Below, one piece after another: positions 1-8,402 of a stretch of DNA of 64,000 nucleotides. Under the pieces are notes generated by a model that made no database searches, was not told the origin of the DNA, and was given only the letters and a program-made list of their open reading frames with translations. The position numbers and the translations under genes were made by a program. The stretch comes from Rhabditoides inermis (taxonomy: Eukaryota > Nematoda > Chromadorea > Rhabditida > Rhabditidae). Location: positions 679,001 to 743,000 of the forward strand of contig CAWZYM010000109.1 of assembly GCA_963966185.1 (NCBI GenBank), written 5' to 3'. Numbering within the stretch: position 1 is the first letter of the stretch; the number at the start of each line of letters is the position of its first letter.

Positions 1-139
1 TTGCCACATCTTCTCGAAAAAAAAACACCCGTGTTACATATTTTCCCAACTGTGATAGGCGGCGGGCAACTCCCTCCCCAACAAAAACATGAAAAAGTGA
101 CCTCTCACTAAAGTTAACAAGAATGTGAGAACAATTTTG

Positions 140-146
140 AAAAAAA
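140..146 (-). terminator. T-run downstream of tRNA-like module (representative)
   Basis: Seven A on the + strand give a T7 run on the minus strand immediately 3' of the tRNA-like module, where a Pol III terminator (four or more T) would lie. Other units have 5-10 T or TTTTCTTTTC. The run is present in all full units, but it could also be a plain homopolymer. Confidence 0.45.
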
Positions 147-153
147 GTTGCCA

Positions 154-163
154 GGATTCGAAC
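154..163 (-). promoter_or_regulatory. Pol III B-box-like motif (representative)
   Basis: The minus strand reads GTTCGAATCC, matching GGTTCGANTCC except for the first G, which is A. Variants exist in a minority of units: the + strand reads GGATTCCAAC at 27061, 29599 and about 32130, GGATTCAAAC at 23975, 42355, 45380 and 47392, and GGATTCGAGC at 48907, 54698 and 60104. Some units have therefore lost key B-box bases. Confidence 0.62.
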
Positions 164-196
164 TCGAGAGACGCTTTTAGTAAACAGGATCGCTAG

Positions 197-207
197 CCAT
201 TCGGCCA
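197..207 (-). promoter_or_regulatory. Pol III A-box-like motif (representative)
   Basis: The minus strand reads TGGCCGAATGG, agreeing with the tRNA A-box consensus at every fixed position. It lies 34 bp from the B-box-like element in the geometry of a tRNA gene. The motif is almost invariant between units, even where neighbouring bases differ (for example CTCCTAGTAAACAGAATCG against CTTCTAGTAAACAGGATCG). Confidence 0.65.
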
Positions 208-371
208 CACTGAGATGTGTTTGCGGTCACTTCATTTCAAAGGTTGTGCTAAAAAACGACCGATAACATGTTTTTTTGTCATTTTCACAAACATCAGAGT
301 GTCTTTTTGTCTATCCCAAATTGAGTGTACGCACCATCTCCCACTCTTGAGTCTCCCACGACACGACTGGT

Positions 372-491
372 GCGTCTTCCAGATTCGCGTCTTCCGGACA
401 TGCGTCTTCTAGAGTTGCGTCTTCTAGAATTGCGTCTTCTAGAAATGCGTCTTCTAGAATTGCGTCTTCTAGAATTGCGTCTTCCAGAGTT
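372..491 (+). repeat. 15-bp minisatellite inside the unit (representative, 8 monomers)
   Basis: Tandem 15-mers with consensus GCGTCTTCTAGARTT. Each carries the palindrome TCTAGA, extended to TTCTAGAA in the A-variant. The first two monomers differ (GCGTCTTCCAGATTC, GCGTCTTCCGGACAT) and are conserved in most units as a fixed left edge; the last is GCGTCTTCCAGAGTT in class II units. Copy number varies: 6 at unit 39006, 7 at 20619, 8 here, 14 at 57702. Many class I units have a 14-bp second monomer (GCGTCTTCGGAAAT or GCGTCTTCGGACAT), a one-base deletion that changes every reading frame across the array and argues against coding. Confidence 0.96.
431..476 (+). promoter_or_regulatory. Heat-shock-element-like TTCTAGAA dyads (representative)
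   Basis: Minisatellite monomers ending GAATT or GAAAT create TTCTAGAA, the inverted pair of nGAAn pentamers recognised by HSF (established motif: nTTCnnGAAn). Here several such monomers run at 15-bp spacing, a multiple of the 5-bp pentamer register. Monomers ending GAGTT have the weaker TTCTAGAG. Across the array there are several hundred dyads. Consecutive dyads are separated by a gap pentamer, so they are two-pentamer sites in a cluster rather than long perfect HSEs. Confidence 0.4.
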
Positions 492-503
492 GAGTCAACT
501 GTG
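486..503 (+). promoter_or_regulatory. AP-1-like palindrome at the end of the class II minisatellite (representative)
   Basis: GTTGAGTCAAC is an 11-bp palindrome with the AP-1/TRE core TGAGTCA (established motif). It marks the right end of the minisatellite in class II units. Some class II units read TTGAGTCAAGTG, which keeps TGAGTCA but breaks the outer palindrome. Class I units read ATCGAGTCCAC and lack it. Function is unproven. Confidence 0.35.
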
Positions 504-597
504 CTTGCCACATCTTCTCGTAAAAAACACCTGTGTTACATATTTTGCCAACTGTGATAGGCGGCGGCCAACTCACCACCCCCCAACATAAAACATG

Positions 598-640
598 AAA
601 AAGTGACCTCTCACTAAAGTGAACAAGATTGTTAGAACAA
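598..640 (+). repeat. Dyad cluster between units (representative)
   Basis: AGTGACCTCTCACTAAAGTG contains three complementary arms (AGTGA, TCACT, AGTG), so the middle arm can pair with either neighbour. ATTGTTAGAACAAT follows, a perfect 6-bp stem with a 2-base loop. The cluster is conserved in nearly every full unit, with AACAAGAATGTGAGAAC and AACAAGGTTG variants that weaken the second hairpin. On the minus strand it lies just downstream of the T-run. Confidence 0.7.
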
Positions 641-3600
641 TTTTGAAAAGAAAAAGTTGCCAGGATTCGAATTCGACGCTTCTAGTAAACAGGATCGCTA
701 GCCATTCGGCCACACTGACATGTGTTTGCAGTCACTTTATTTCAAAGGTTGTGATAAAAAAACGACCGAGATCATGTTTTTTTTTGTCATTTTCAAAAAC
801 ATCAGGGTGTCTTTTTGTCTATCCCAAATTGAGTGTACGCACCATCTCCCACTCTTGAGTCTTCCACGACACGACTGGTGCGTCTTCCAGATTCGCGTCT
901 TCGGAAATGCGTCTTCTAGAGTTGCGTCTTCTAGAGTTGCGTCTTCTAGAGTTGCGTCTTCTAGAGTTGCGTCTTCTAGAATTGCGTCTTCTAGACATGC
1001 GTCTTCTAGAATCGAGTCCACTTTGCTTGCCACATCTTCTCGAAAAAAAACACCTGTGTTACATATTTTCCCAACTGTGATAGGCGGCGGGCAACTCCCT
1101 CCCCAACAAAAACATGAAAAAGTGACCTCTCACTAAAGTTAACAAGAATGTGAGAACAATTTTGAAAAAAAAGTTGCCAGGATTCGAACTCGAGAGACGC
1201 TTTCAGTAAACAGGATCGCTAGCCATTCGGCCACACTGAGATGTGTTTGCGGTCACTTCATTTCAAAGGTTGTGCTGAAAAACGACCGAGATCATGTTTT
1301 TTTTGTCATTTTCACAAACATCAGAGTCTCTTTTTGTCTATCCCAAATTGAGTGTACGCACCATCTCCCACTCTTGAGTCTCCCACGACACGACTGGTGC
1401 GTCTTCCAGATTCGCGTCTTCCGGACATGCGTCTTCTAGAGTTGCGTCTTCTAGAATTGCGTCTTCTAGAAATGCGTCTTCTATAAATGCGTCTTCTAGA
1501 CATGCGTCTTCTAGAATCGAGTCTACTTTGCTTGCCACATCTTCTCGAAAAAAAAACACCTGTGTTACATATTTTCCCAACTGTGATAGGCGGCGGGCAA
1601 CTCCCTCCCCAACAAAAACATGAAAAAGTGACCTCTCACTAAAGTGAACAAGATTGTTAGAACAATTTTGAAAAGAAAAGTTGCCAGGATTCGAACTCGA
1701 GAGACGCTCCTAGTAAACAGAATCGCTAGCCATTCGGCCACACTGACATGTGTTTGCGGTCACTTCATTTCGAAGGTTGTGATAAAAAACGACCGAGATC
1801 ATGTTTTTTGTCATTTTCACAAACATCAGGGTGTCTTTTTGTCTATCCCAAAATGAGTGTACGCAACATCTCCCACTCCTGAGTCTCCCACGACACGACT
1901 GGTGCGTCTTCCAGATTCGCGTCTTCCGGACATGCGTCTTCTAGAGTTGCGTCTTCTAGAGTTGCGTCTTCTAGAGTTGCGTCTTCTAGAGTTGCGTCTT
2001 CTAGAATTGCGTCTTCTAGACATGCGTCTTCTAGAATCGAGTCCACTTTGCTTGCCACATCTTCTCGAAAAAAAAAAAAACACCTGTGTTACATATTTTC
2101 CCAACTGTGATAGGCGGCGGCCAACTCACCCCCCCCCCCCCCAACATAAAACATGAAAAAGTGACCTCTCACTAAAGTGAACAAGATTGTTAGAACAATT
2201 TTGAAAAGAAAAAGTTGCCAGGATTCGAATTCGACGCTTCTAGTAAACAGGATCGCTAGCCATTCGGCCACACTGACATGTGTTTGCAGTCACTTTATTT
2301 CAAAGGTTGTGATAAAAAAACGACCGAGATCATGTTTTTTTTGTCATTTTCAAAAACATCAGGGTGTCTTTTTGTCTATCCCAAATTGAGTGTACGCACC
2401 ATCTCCCACTCTTGAGTCTTCCACGACACGACTGGTGCGTCTTCCAGATTCGCGTCTTCGGAAATGCGTCTTCTAGAGTTGCGTCTTCTAGAGTTGCGTC
2501 TTCTAGAGTTGCGTCTTCTAGAATTGCGTCTTCTAGACATGCGTCTTCTAGAATCGAGTCCACTTTGCTTGCCACATCTTCTCGAAAAAAAACACCTGTG
2601 TTACATATTTTCCCAACTGTGATAGGCGGCGGGCAACTCCCTCCCCAACAAAAACATGAAAAAGTGACCTCTCACTAAAGTGAACAAGGTTGTTAGAACA
2701 ATTCAAAAAAAGTTGCCAGGATTCGAACTCGAGAGACGCTTTTAGTAAACAGGATCGCTAGCCATTCGGCCACACTGACATGTGTTTGCGGTCACTTCAT
2801 TTCGAAGGTTGTGATAAAAAACGACCGAGATCATGTTTTTTTGTCATTTTCACAAACATCAGGGTGTCTTTTTGTCTATCCAAAATTGAGTGTACGCACC
2901 ATCTCCCACTCTTGAGTCTCCCACGTTACGACTGGTGCGTCTTCCAGATTCGCGTCTTCCGGACATGCGTCTCCTAGAAGTGCGTCTTCTAGAATTGCGT
3001 CTTCTAGAGTTGCGTCTTCTAGAGTTGCGTCTTCTAGAATTGCGTCTTCTAGACATGCGTCTTCTGGAATCGAGTCCACTTTGCTTGCCACATCTTCTCG
3101 AAAAAAAAACACCCGTGTTACATATTTTCCCAACTGTGATAGGCGGCGGGCAACTCCCTCCCCAACAAAAACATGAAAAAGTGACCTCTCACTAAAGTTA
3201 ACAAGAATGTGAGAACAATTTTGAAAAAAAGTTTCCAGGATTCGAACTCGAGAGACGCTTTTAGTAAACAGGATCGCTAGCCATTCGGCCACACTGAGAT
3301 GTGTTTGCGGTCACTTCATTTCAAAGGTTGTGCTAAAAAACGACCGAGATCATGTTTTTTTTTGTCATGTTCACAAACATCAGAGTGTCTTTTTGTCTAT
3401 CCCAAATTGAGTGTACGCACCATCTCCCACTCTTGAGTCTCCCACGACACGACTGGTGCGTCTTCCAGATTCGCGTCTTCCGGACATGCGTCTTCTAGAG
3501 TTGCGTCTTCTAGAATTGCGTCTTCTAGAAATGCGTCTTCTAGAATTGCGTCTTCTAGAATTGCGTCTTCCAGAGTTGAGTCAACTGTGCTTGCCACATC

Positions 3601-5578
3601 TTCTCGTAAAAAACACCTGTGTTACATATTTTGCCAACTGTGATAGGCGGCGGCCAACTCACCACCCCCCAACATAAAACATGAAAAAGTGACCTCTCAC
3701 TAAAGTGAACAAGATTGTTAGAACAATTTTGAAAAGAAAAAGTTGCCAGGATTCGAATTCGACGCTTCTAGTAAACAGGATCGCTAGCCATTCGGCCACA
3801 CTGACATGTGTTTGCAGTCACTTTATTTCAAAGGTTGTGATAAAAAAACGACCGAGATCATGTTTTTTTTGTCATTTTCAAAAACATCAGGGTGTCTTTT
3901 TGTCTATCCCAAATTGAGTGTACGCACCATCTCCCACTCTTGAGTCTTCCACGACACGACTGGTGCGTCTTCCAGATTCGCGTCTTCGGAAATGCGTCTT
4001 CTAGAGTTGCGTCTTCTAGAGTTGCGTCTTCTAGAGTTGCGTCTTCTAGAGTTGCGTCTTCTAGAATTGCGTCTTCTAGACATGCGTCTTCTAGAATCGA
4101 GTCCACTTTGCTTGCCACATCTTCTCGAAAAAAAACACCTGTGTTACATATTTTCCCAACTGTGATAGGCGGCGGGCAACTCCCTCCCCAACAAAAACAT
4201 GAAAAAGTGACCTCTCACTAAAGTTAACAAGAATGTGAGAACAATTTTGAAAAAAAAGTTGCCAGGATTCGAACTCGAGAGACGCTTTCAGTAAACAGGA
4301 TCGCTAGCCATTCGGCCACACTGAGATGTGTTTGCGGTCACTTCATTTCAAAGGTTGTGCTGAAAAACGACCGAGATCATGTTTTTTTTGTCATTTTCAC
4401 AAACATCAGAGTCTCTTTTTGTCTATCCCAAATTGAGTGTACGCACCATCTCCCACTCTTGAGTCTCCCACGACACGACTGGTGCGTCTTCCAGATTCGC
4501 GTCTTCCGGACATGCGTCTTCTAGAGTTGCGTCTTCTAGAATTGCGTCTTCTAGAAATGCGTCTTCTATAAATGCGTCTTCTAGACATGCGTCTTCTAGA
4601 ATCGAGTCCACTTTGCTTGCCACATCTTCTCGAAAAAAAACACCTGTGTTACATATTTTCCCAACTGTGATAGGCGGCGGGCAACTCCCTCCCCAACAAA
4701 AACATGAAAAAGTGACCTCTCACTAAAGTGAACAAGATTGTTAGAACAATTTTGAAAAGAAAAGTTGCCAGGATTCGAACTCGAGAGACGCTCCTAGTAA
4801 ACAGAATCGCTAGCCATTCGGCCACACTGACATGTGTTTGCGGTCACTTCATTTCGAAGGTTGTGATAAAAAACGACCGAGATCATGTTTTTTGTCATTT
4901 TCACAAACATCAGGGTGTCTTTTTGTCTATCCCAAAATGAGTGTACGCAACATCTCCCACTCCTGAGTCTCCCACGACATGACTGGTGCGTCTTCCAGAT
5001 TCGCGTCTTCCGGACATGCGTCTTCTAGAGTTGCGTCTTCTAGAACTGCGTCTTCTAGAGTTGCGTCTTCTAGAAATGCGTCTTCTATAAATGCGTTTTC
5101 TAAAATTGCGCCTTCCAGAGTTGAGTCAACTGTGCTTGCCACATCTTCTCGAAAAAAAAACACCTGTGTTACATATTTTCCCAACTGTGATAGGCGGCGG
5201 GCAACTCCCCCCCAACATAAAACATGAAAAAGTGACCTCTCACTAAAGTGAACAAGATTGTTAGAACAATTTTGAAAAGAAAAGTTGCCAGGATTCGAAC
5301 TCGAGAGACGCTCCTAGTAAACAGAATCGCTAGCCATTCGGCCACACTGACATGTGTTTGCGGTCACTTCATCTCGAAGGTTGTGATAAAAAACGACCGA
5401 GATCATGTTTTCGTCAATTTCACAAACATCAGAGTGTGTTTTTGTCTATTCCAAATTGAGTGTACGCACCATCTCCCACTCTTGAGTCTTCCACGACACG
5501 ACTGGTGCGTCTTCCAGATTCGCGTCTTCCGGACATGCGTCTTCTAGAGTTGCGTCTTCTAGAATTGCGTCTTCTAGA

Positions 5579-5586
5579 AATGCGTC
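5579..5586 (+). repeat. hAT-like target site duplication, left copy (AATGCGTC)
   Basis: The eight bases AATGCGTC directly abut the left end of the element and are repeated exactly at 6139-6146. Because the site lies in a 15-bp repeat, the test is the empty site: joining 5586 to 6147 restores the monomer order of the sister units at 325 and 3411. Confidence 0.9.
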
Positions 5587-5726
5587 TAGGGACCACAATG
5601 AGAATTTCAGAAGTTTGGATGTGGTATGGCAGTTTGTATAATAATGTAGATCGTTTCAAGCTGATTTAGAAAATATATAATATTCATAGGGTTCATCGTT
5701 CACATTGCGCTCTAATTCCGCGCGGC

Positions 5727-5748
5727 GCGCGCGCACCCGAGCGCGCGC
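5727..5748. repeat. GC-alternating hairpin inside the hAT-like element
   Basis: GCGCGCGC (5727-5734), loop ACCCGA, GCGCGCGC (5741-5748): a perfect 8-bp stem of alternating G and C. It can form a cruciform or Z-DNA. The surrounding 5719-5750 is the most CpG-dense stretch in the window. Confidence 0.8.
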
Positions 5749-5772
5749 TCACACAGGGAAAGTGCGACAGAG

Positions 5773-5958
5773 GGCGGCTAGATCAAAGCACTCATGACGT
5801 CATTAATAATTAAATTATGAATATACTCGTTTCTAAGAGTAGCACTACGCTTTGTTTGATTGTAATCAATCAGTACTCGATGAAATACGTCTCTTATGAC
5901 ACCATTTTTCACTACTCATTTTGGACAATGGCGGCTAGATCAAAGAAATATGACGTCA
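5773..5958 (+). repeat. Internal direct duplication with paired TGACGTCA sites
   Basis: GGCGGCTAGATCAAAG occurs at 5773-5788 and 5930-5945. Each copy is followed by the palindrome TGACGTCA (5795-5802 and 5951-5958), 6 and 5 bp downstream. The spacing between copies is 157 bp. TGACGTCA is the cAMP-response-element/ATF core (established knowledge). Any regulatory role here is inference; the repeat may simply reflect how the MITE arose. Confidence 0.7.
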
Positions 5959-6138
5959 TCATATCACTCTTTATCGATTTTCAATACTTTACGGGGCACG
6001 TTTTCCCATAAATCGAATACCGTTGGAATCAGCGCGGAAGGGCGAATCGTTCTACGCTAATTATAACGAGTAACGCGTCCAGTCAAAAAATGTTACATGA
6101 TTTCGACACAAACTCTACACCTCACGTTGCGGTCCCTA

Positions 6139-8402
6139 AATGCGTCTTCTAGAATTGCGTCTTCTAGAATTGCGTCTTCCAGAGTTGAGTCAACTGTGCT
6201 TGCCACATCTTCTCGTAAAAAACACCTGTGTTACATATTTTCCCAACTGTGATAGGCGGCGGCCAACTCACCCCCCCCCCCCCCAACATAAAACATTAAA
6301 AAGTGACCTCTCACTAAAGTGAACAAGATTGTTAGAACAATTTTGAAAAGAAAAAGTTGCCAGGATTCGAATTCGACGCTTCTAGTAAACAGGATCGCTA
6401 GCCATTCGGCCACACTGACATGTGTTTGCAGTCACTTTATTTCAAAGGTTGTGATAAAAAAACGACCGAGATCATGTTTTTTTTTGTCATTTTCAAAAAC
6501 ATCAAAGTGTCTTTTTGTCTATCCCAAACTGAGTGTACGCACCATCTCCCACTCTTGAGTCTTCCACGACACGACTGGTGCGTCTTCCAGATTCGCGTCT
6601 TCGGAAATGCGTCTTCTAGAGTTGCGTCTTCTAGAGTTGCGTCTTCTAGAGTTGCGTCTTCTAGAATTGCGTCTTCTAGACATGCGTCTTCTAGAATCGA
6701 GTCCACTTTGCTTGCCACATCTTCTCGAAAAAAAAACACCTGTGTTACATATTTTCCCAACTGTGATAGGCGGCGGGCAACTCCCTCCCCAACAAAAACA
6801 TGAAAAAGTGACCTCTCACTAAAGTGAACAAGGTTGTTAGAACAATTCAAAAAAAGTTGCCAGGATTCGAACTCGAGAGACGCTTTTAGTAAACAGGATC
6901 GCTAGCCATTCGGCCACACTGACATGTGTTTGCGGTCACTTCATTTCGAAGGTTGTGATAAAAAACGACCGAGATCATGTTTTTTTTGTCATTTTCACAA
7001 ACATCAGGGTGTCTTTTTGTCTATCCAAAATTGAGTGTACGCACCATCTCCCACTCTTGAGTCTCCCACGTTACGACTGGTGCGTCTTCCAGATTCGCGT
7101 CTTCCGGACATGCGTCTCCTAGAAGTGCGTCTTCTAGAATTGCGTCTTCTAGAGTTGCGTCTTCTAGAGTTGCGTCTTCTAGAATTGCGTCTTCTAGACA
7201 TGCGTCTTCTAGAATCGAGTCCACTTTGCTTGCCACATCTTCTCGAAAAAAAACACCCGTGTTACATATTTTCCCAACTGTGATAGGCGGCGGGCAACTC
7301 CCTCCCCAACAAAAACATGAAAAAGTGACCTCTCACTAAAGTTAACAAGAATGTGAGAACAATTTTGAAAAAAAGTTGCCAGGATTCGAACTCGAGAGAC
7401 GCTTTTAGTAAACAGGATCGCTAGCCATTCGGCCACACTGAGATGTGTTTGCGGTCACTTCATTTCAAAGGTTGTGCTAAAAAACGACCGAGATCATGTT
7501 TTTTTTTGTCATTTTCACAAACATCAGAGTGTCTTTTTGTCTATCCCAAATTGAGTGTACGCACCATCTCCCACTCTTGAGTCTCCCACGACACGACTGG
7601 TGCGTCTTCCAGATTCGCGTCTTCCGGACATGCGTCTTCTAGAGTTGCGTCTTCTAGAATTGCGTCTTCTAGAAATGCGTCTTCTAGAATTGCGTCTTCT
7701 AGAATTGCGTCTTCCAGAGTTGAGTCAACTGTGCTTGCCACATCTTCTCGTAAAAAACACCTGTGTTACATATTTTGCCAACTGTGATAGGCGGCGGCCA
7801 ACTCACCACCCCCCAACATAAAACATGAAAAAGTGACCTCTCACTAAAGTGAACAAGATTGTTAGAACAATTTTGAAAAGAAAAAGTTGCCAGGATTCGA
7901 ATTCGACGCTTCTAGTAAACAGGATCGCTAGCCATTCGGCCACACTGACATGTGTTTGCAGTCACTTTATTTCAAAGGTTGTGATAAAAAAACGACCGAG
8001 ATCATGTTTTTCTTGTCATTTTCAAAAACATCAGGGTGTCTTTTTGTCTATCCCAAATTGAGTGTACGCACCATCTCCCACTCTTGAGTCTTCCACGACA
8101 CGACTGGTGCGTCTTCCAGATTCGCGTCTTCGGAAATGCGTCTTCTAGAGTTGCGTCTTCTAGAGTTGCGTCTTCTAGAGTTGCGTCTTCTAGAGTTGCG
8201 TCTTCTAGAATTGCGTCTTCTAGACATGCGTCTTCTAGAATCGAGTCCACTTTGCTTGCCACATCTTCTCGAAAAAAAACACCTGTGTCACATATTTTCC
8301 CAACTGTGATAGGCGGCGAGCAACTCCCTCCCCAACAAAAACATGAAAAAGTGACCTCTCACTAAAGTGAACAAGATTGTTAGAACAATTTTGAAAAAAA
8401 AA
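6139..8402 (+). repeat. Satellite array, block 2
   Basis: The array resumes with the right copy of the target duplication (6139-6146) and completes the split unit. Landmarks are at 6533, 7035, 7555 and 8062. These four are near copies of units 2390, 2890, 3411 and 3918, including the private variant GACTGGTGCG preceded by CCCACGTTA at 2926 and 7066, and GCGTCTCCTAGAAG at 2967 and 7112. The correspondence shows that the block duplicated as a multi-unit segment rather than unit by unit. Confidence 0.96.

Larger units (their letters stand above)
147..214 (-). other. tRNA-derived module with A and B boxes (representative copy)
   Basis: Read on the minus strand, this segment has the layout of a tRNA head of Ser/Leu type. 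A seven-base leader is followed by TGGCCGAATGG, which matches the Pol III A-box pattern TRGYNNARNNGG, and 44 bases later by GTTCGAATCC, one of the commonest B-box sequences. A T-run follows directly. It is not a working tRNA: the 5' strand (CTCAGTG here, GTCAGTG in most units) does not pair with the 3' strand, and the T-stem and D-stem contain mismatches. The middle, CTGTTTACTAG, makes only a weak anticodon-like arm. It is best described as a tRNA pseudogene or SINE head fossilised inside the satellite. Nearly all full-length units carry a copy with the same boxes. Whether it is transcribed cannot be seen. Confidence 0.72.
147..655 (+). repeat. Representative complete satellite unit (509 bp)
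   Basis: First complete unit, taken from GTTGCCAGG to the base before the next one. Parts in order: reverse-strand tRNA-like module 147-214; spacer 215-371 containing the AACGACCG box, a T-run, TGTCATTTTCACAAACATCA and the landmark at 325; 15-bp minisatellite 372-491 (eight monomers starting 372, 387, 402, 417, 432, 447, 462 and 477) plus a decayed ninth 492-506; then TTGCCACATCTTCTCG, an A-run, CACCTGTGTTACATATTTT, CTGTGATAGGCGGCG, a short C-tract and AACATAAAACATG; finally a dyad cluster near 598-640. This is a class II unit (ends GAGTTGAGTCAACTGTGC). Unit length across the window varies mainly through minisatellite copy number and the A- and C-runs. Confidence 0.95.
1..5586 (+). repeat. 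Satellite array, block 1 (about 11 units of ~510 bp)
   Basis: Head-to-tail copies of one ~510-bp unit. The conserved landmark GTGTACGC occurs at 325, 833, 1352, 1857, 2390, 2890, 3411, 3918, 4437, 4941 and 5460. A six-unit higher-order period is visible: units 325, 833, 1352 and 1857 recur at 3411, 3918, 4437 and 4941 (offset 3084-3086 bp). Units 2390, 2890, 3411 and 3918 recur again at 6533, 7035, 7555 and 8062 (offset about 4144, of which 560 bp is the hAT insertion and its target duplication). The window opens inside a unit, so the array continues to the left. The block stops where the hAT-like element splits the minisatellite of unit 5460. No protein gene is supported here: every long open frame crosses the 15-bp minisatellite and moves frame between units. 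Confidence 0.97.
5587..6138. mobile_element. hAT-like MITE, 552 bp, non-autonomous
   Basis: This is a non-satellite insertion in the minisatellite of unit 5460. It is bounded by imperfect inverted ends: left TAGGGACCACAATGAG (5587-5602) and right end, reverse-complemented, TAGGGACCGCAACGTGAG (6121-6138). An 8-bp direct duplication AATGCGTC lies outside. TAGGG/CAGGG ends with 8-bp duplications are typical of the hAT superfamily (established knowledge); the assignment rests on these two features only. No transposase is present; a 64-codon open frame at 5817-6011 resembles nothing recognisable. The interior holds a GC-alternating hairpin (5727-5748) and a direct duplication of GGCGGCTAGATCAAAG (5773, 5930), each followed by TGACGTCA. 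Orientation cannot be fixed. It is the only copy in the window. Confidence 0.88.

Noticed and set aside
147..214. Functional tRNA-Ser or tRNA-Leu genes in every unit
   Set aside because: The acceptor strands do not pair, the D- and T-stems have mismatches, and no sound anticodon arm or variable arm can be drawn. Only the promoter boxes look intact.
372..491. CRISPR array
   Set aside because: Monomers are 15 bp and contiguous, with no unique spacers, and the context is a eukaryotic satellite.
5817..6011. 64-codon open frame in the hAT-like element as a gene
   Set aside because: Too short, no recognisable motif, and located within a MITE with no coding capacity expected.
5579..6146. Apparent 10-bp target duplication AAATGCGTCT
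   Set aside because: The extra matching bases are explained by the element beginning and ending with T and A (TAGGGACC ... GGTCCCTA) beside the repeat's own sequence. The symmetric reading gives an exact 8-bp duplication and restores the empty site.
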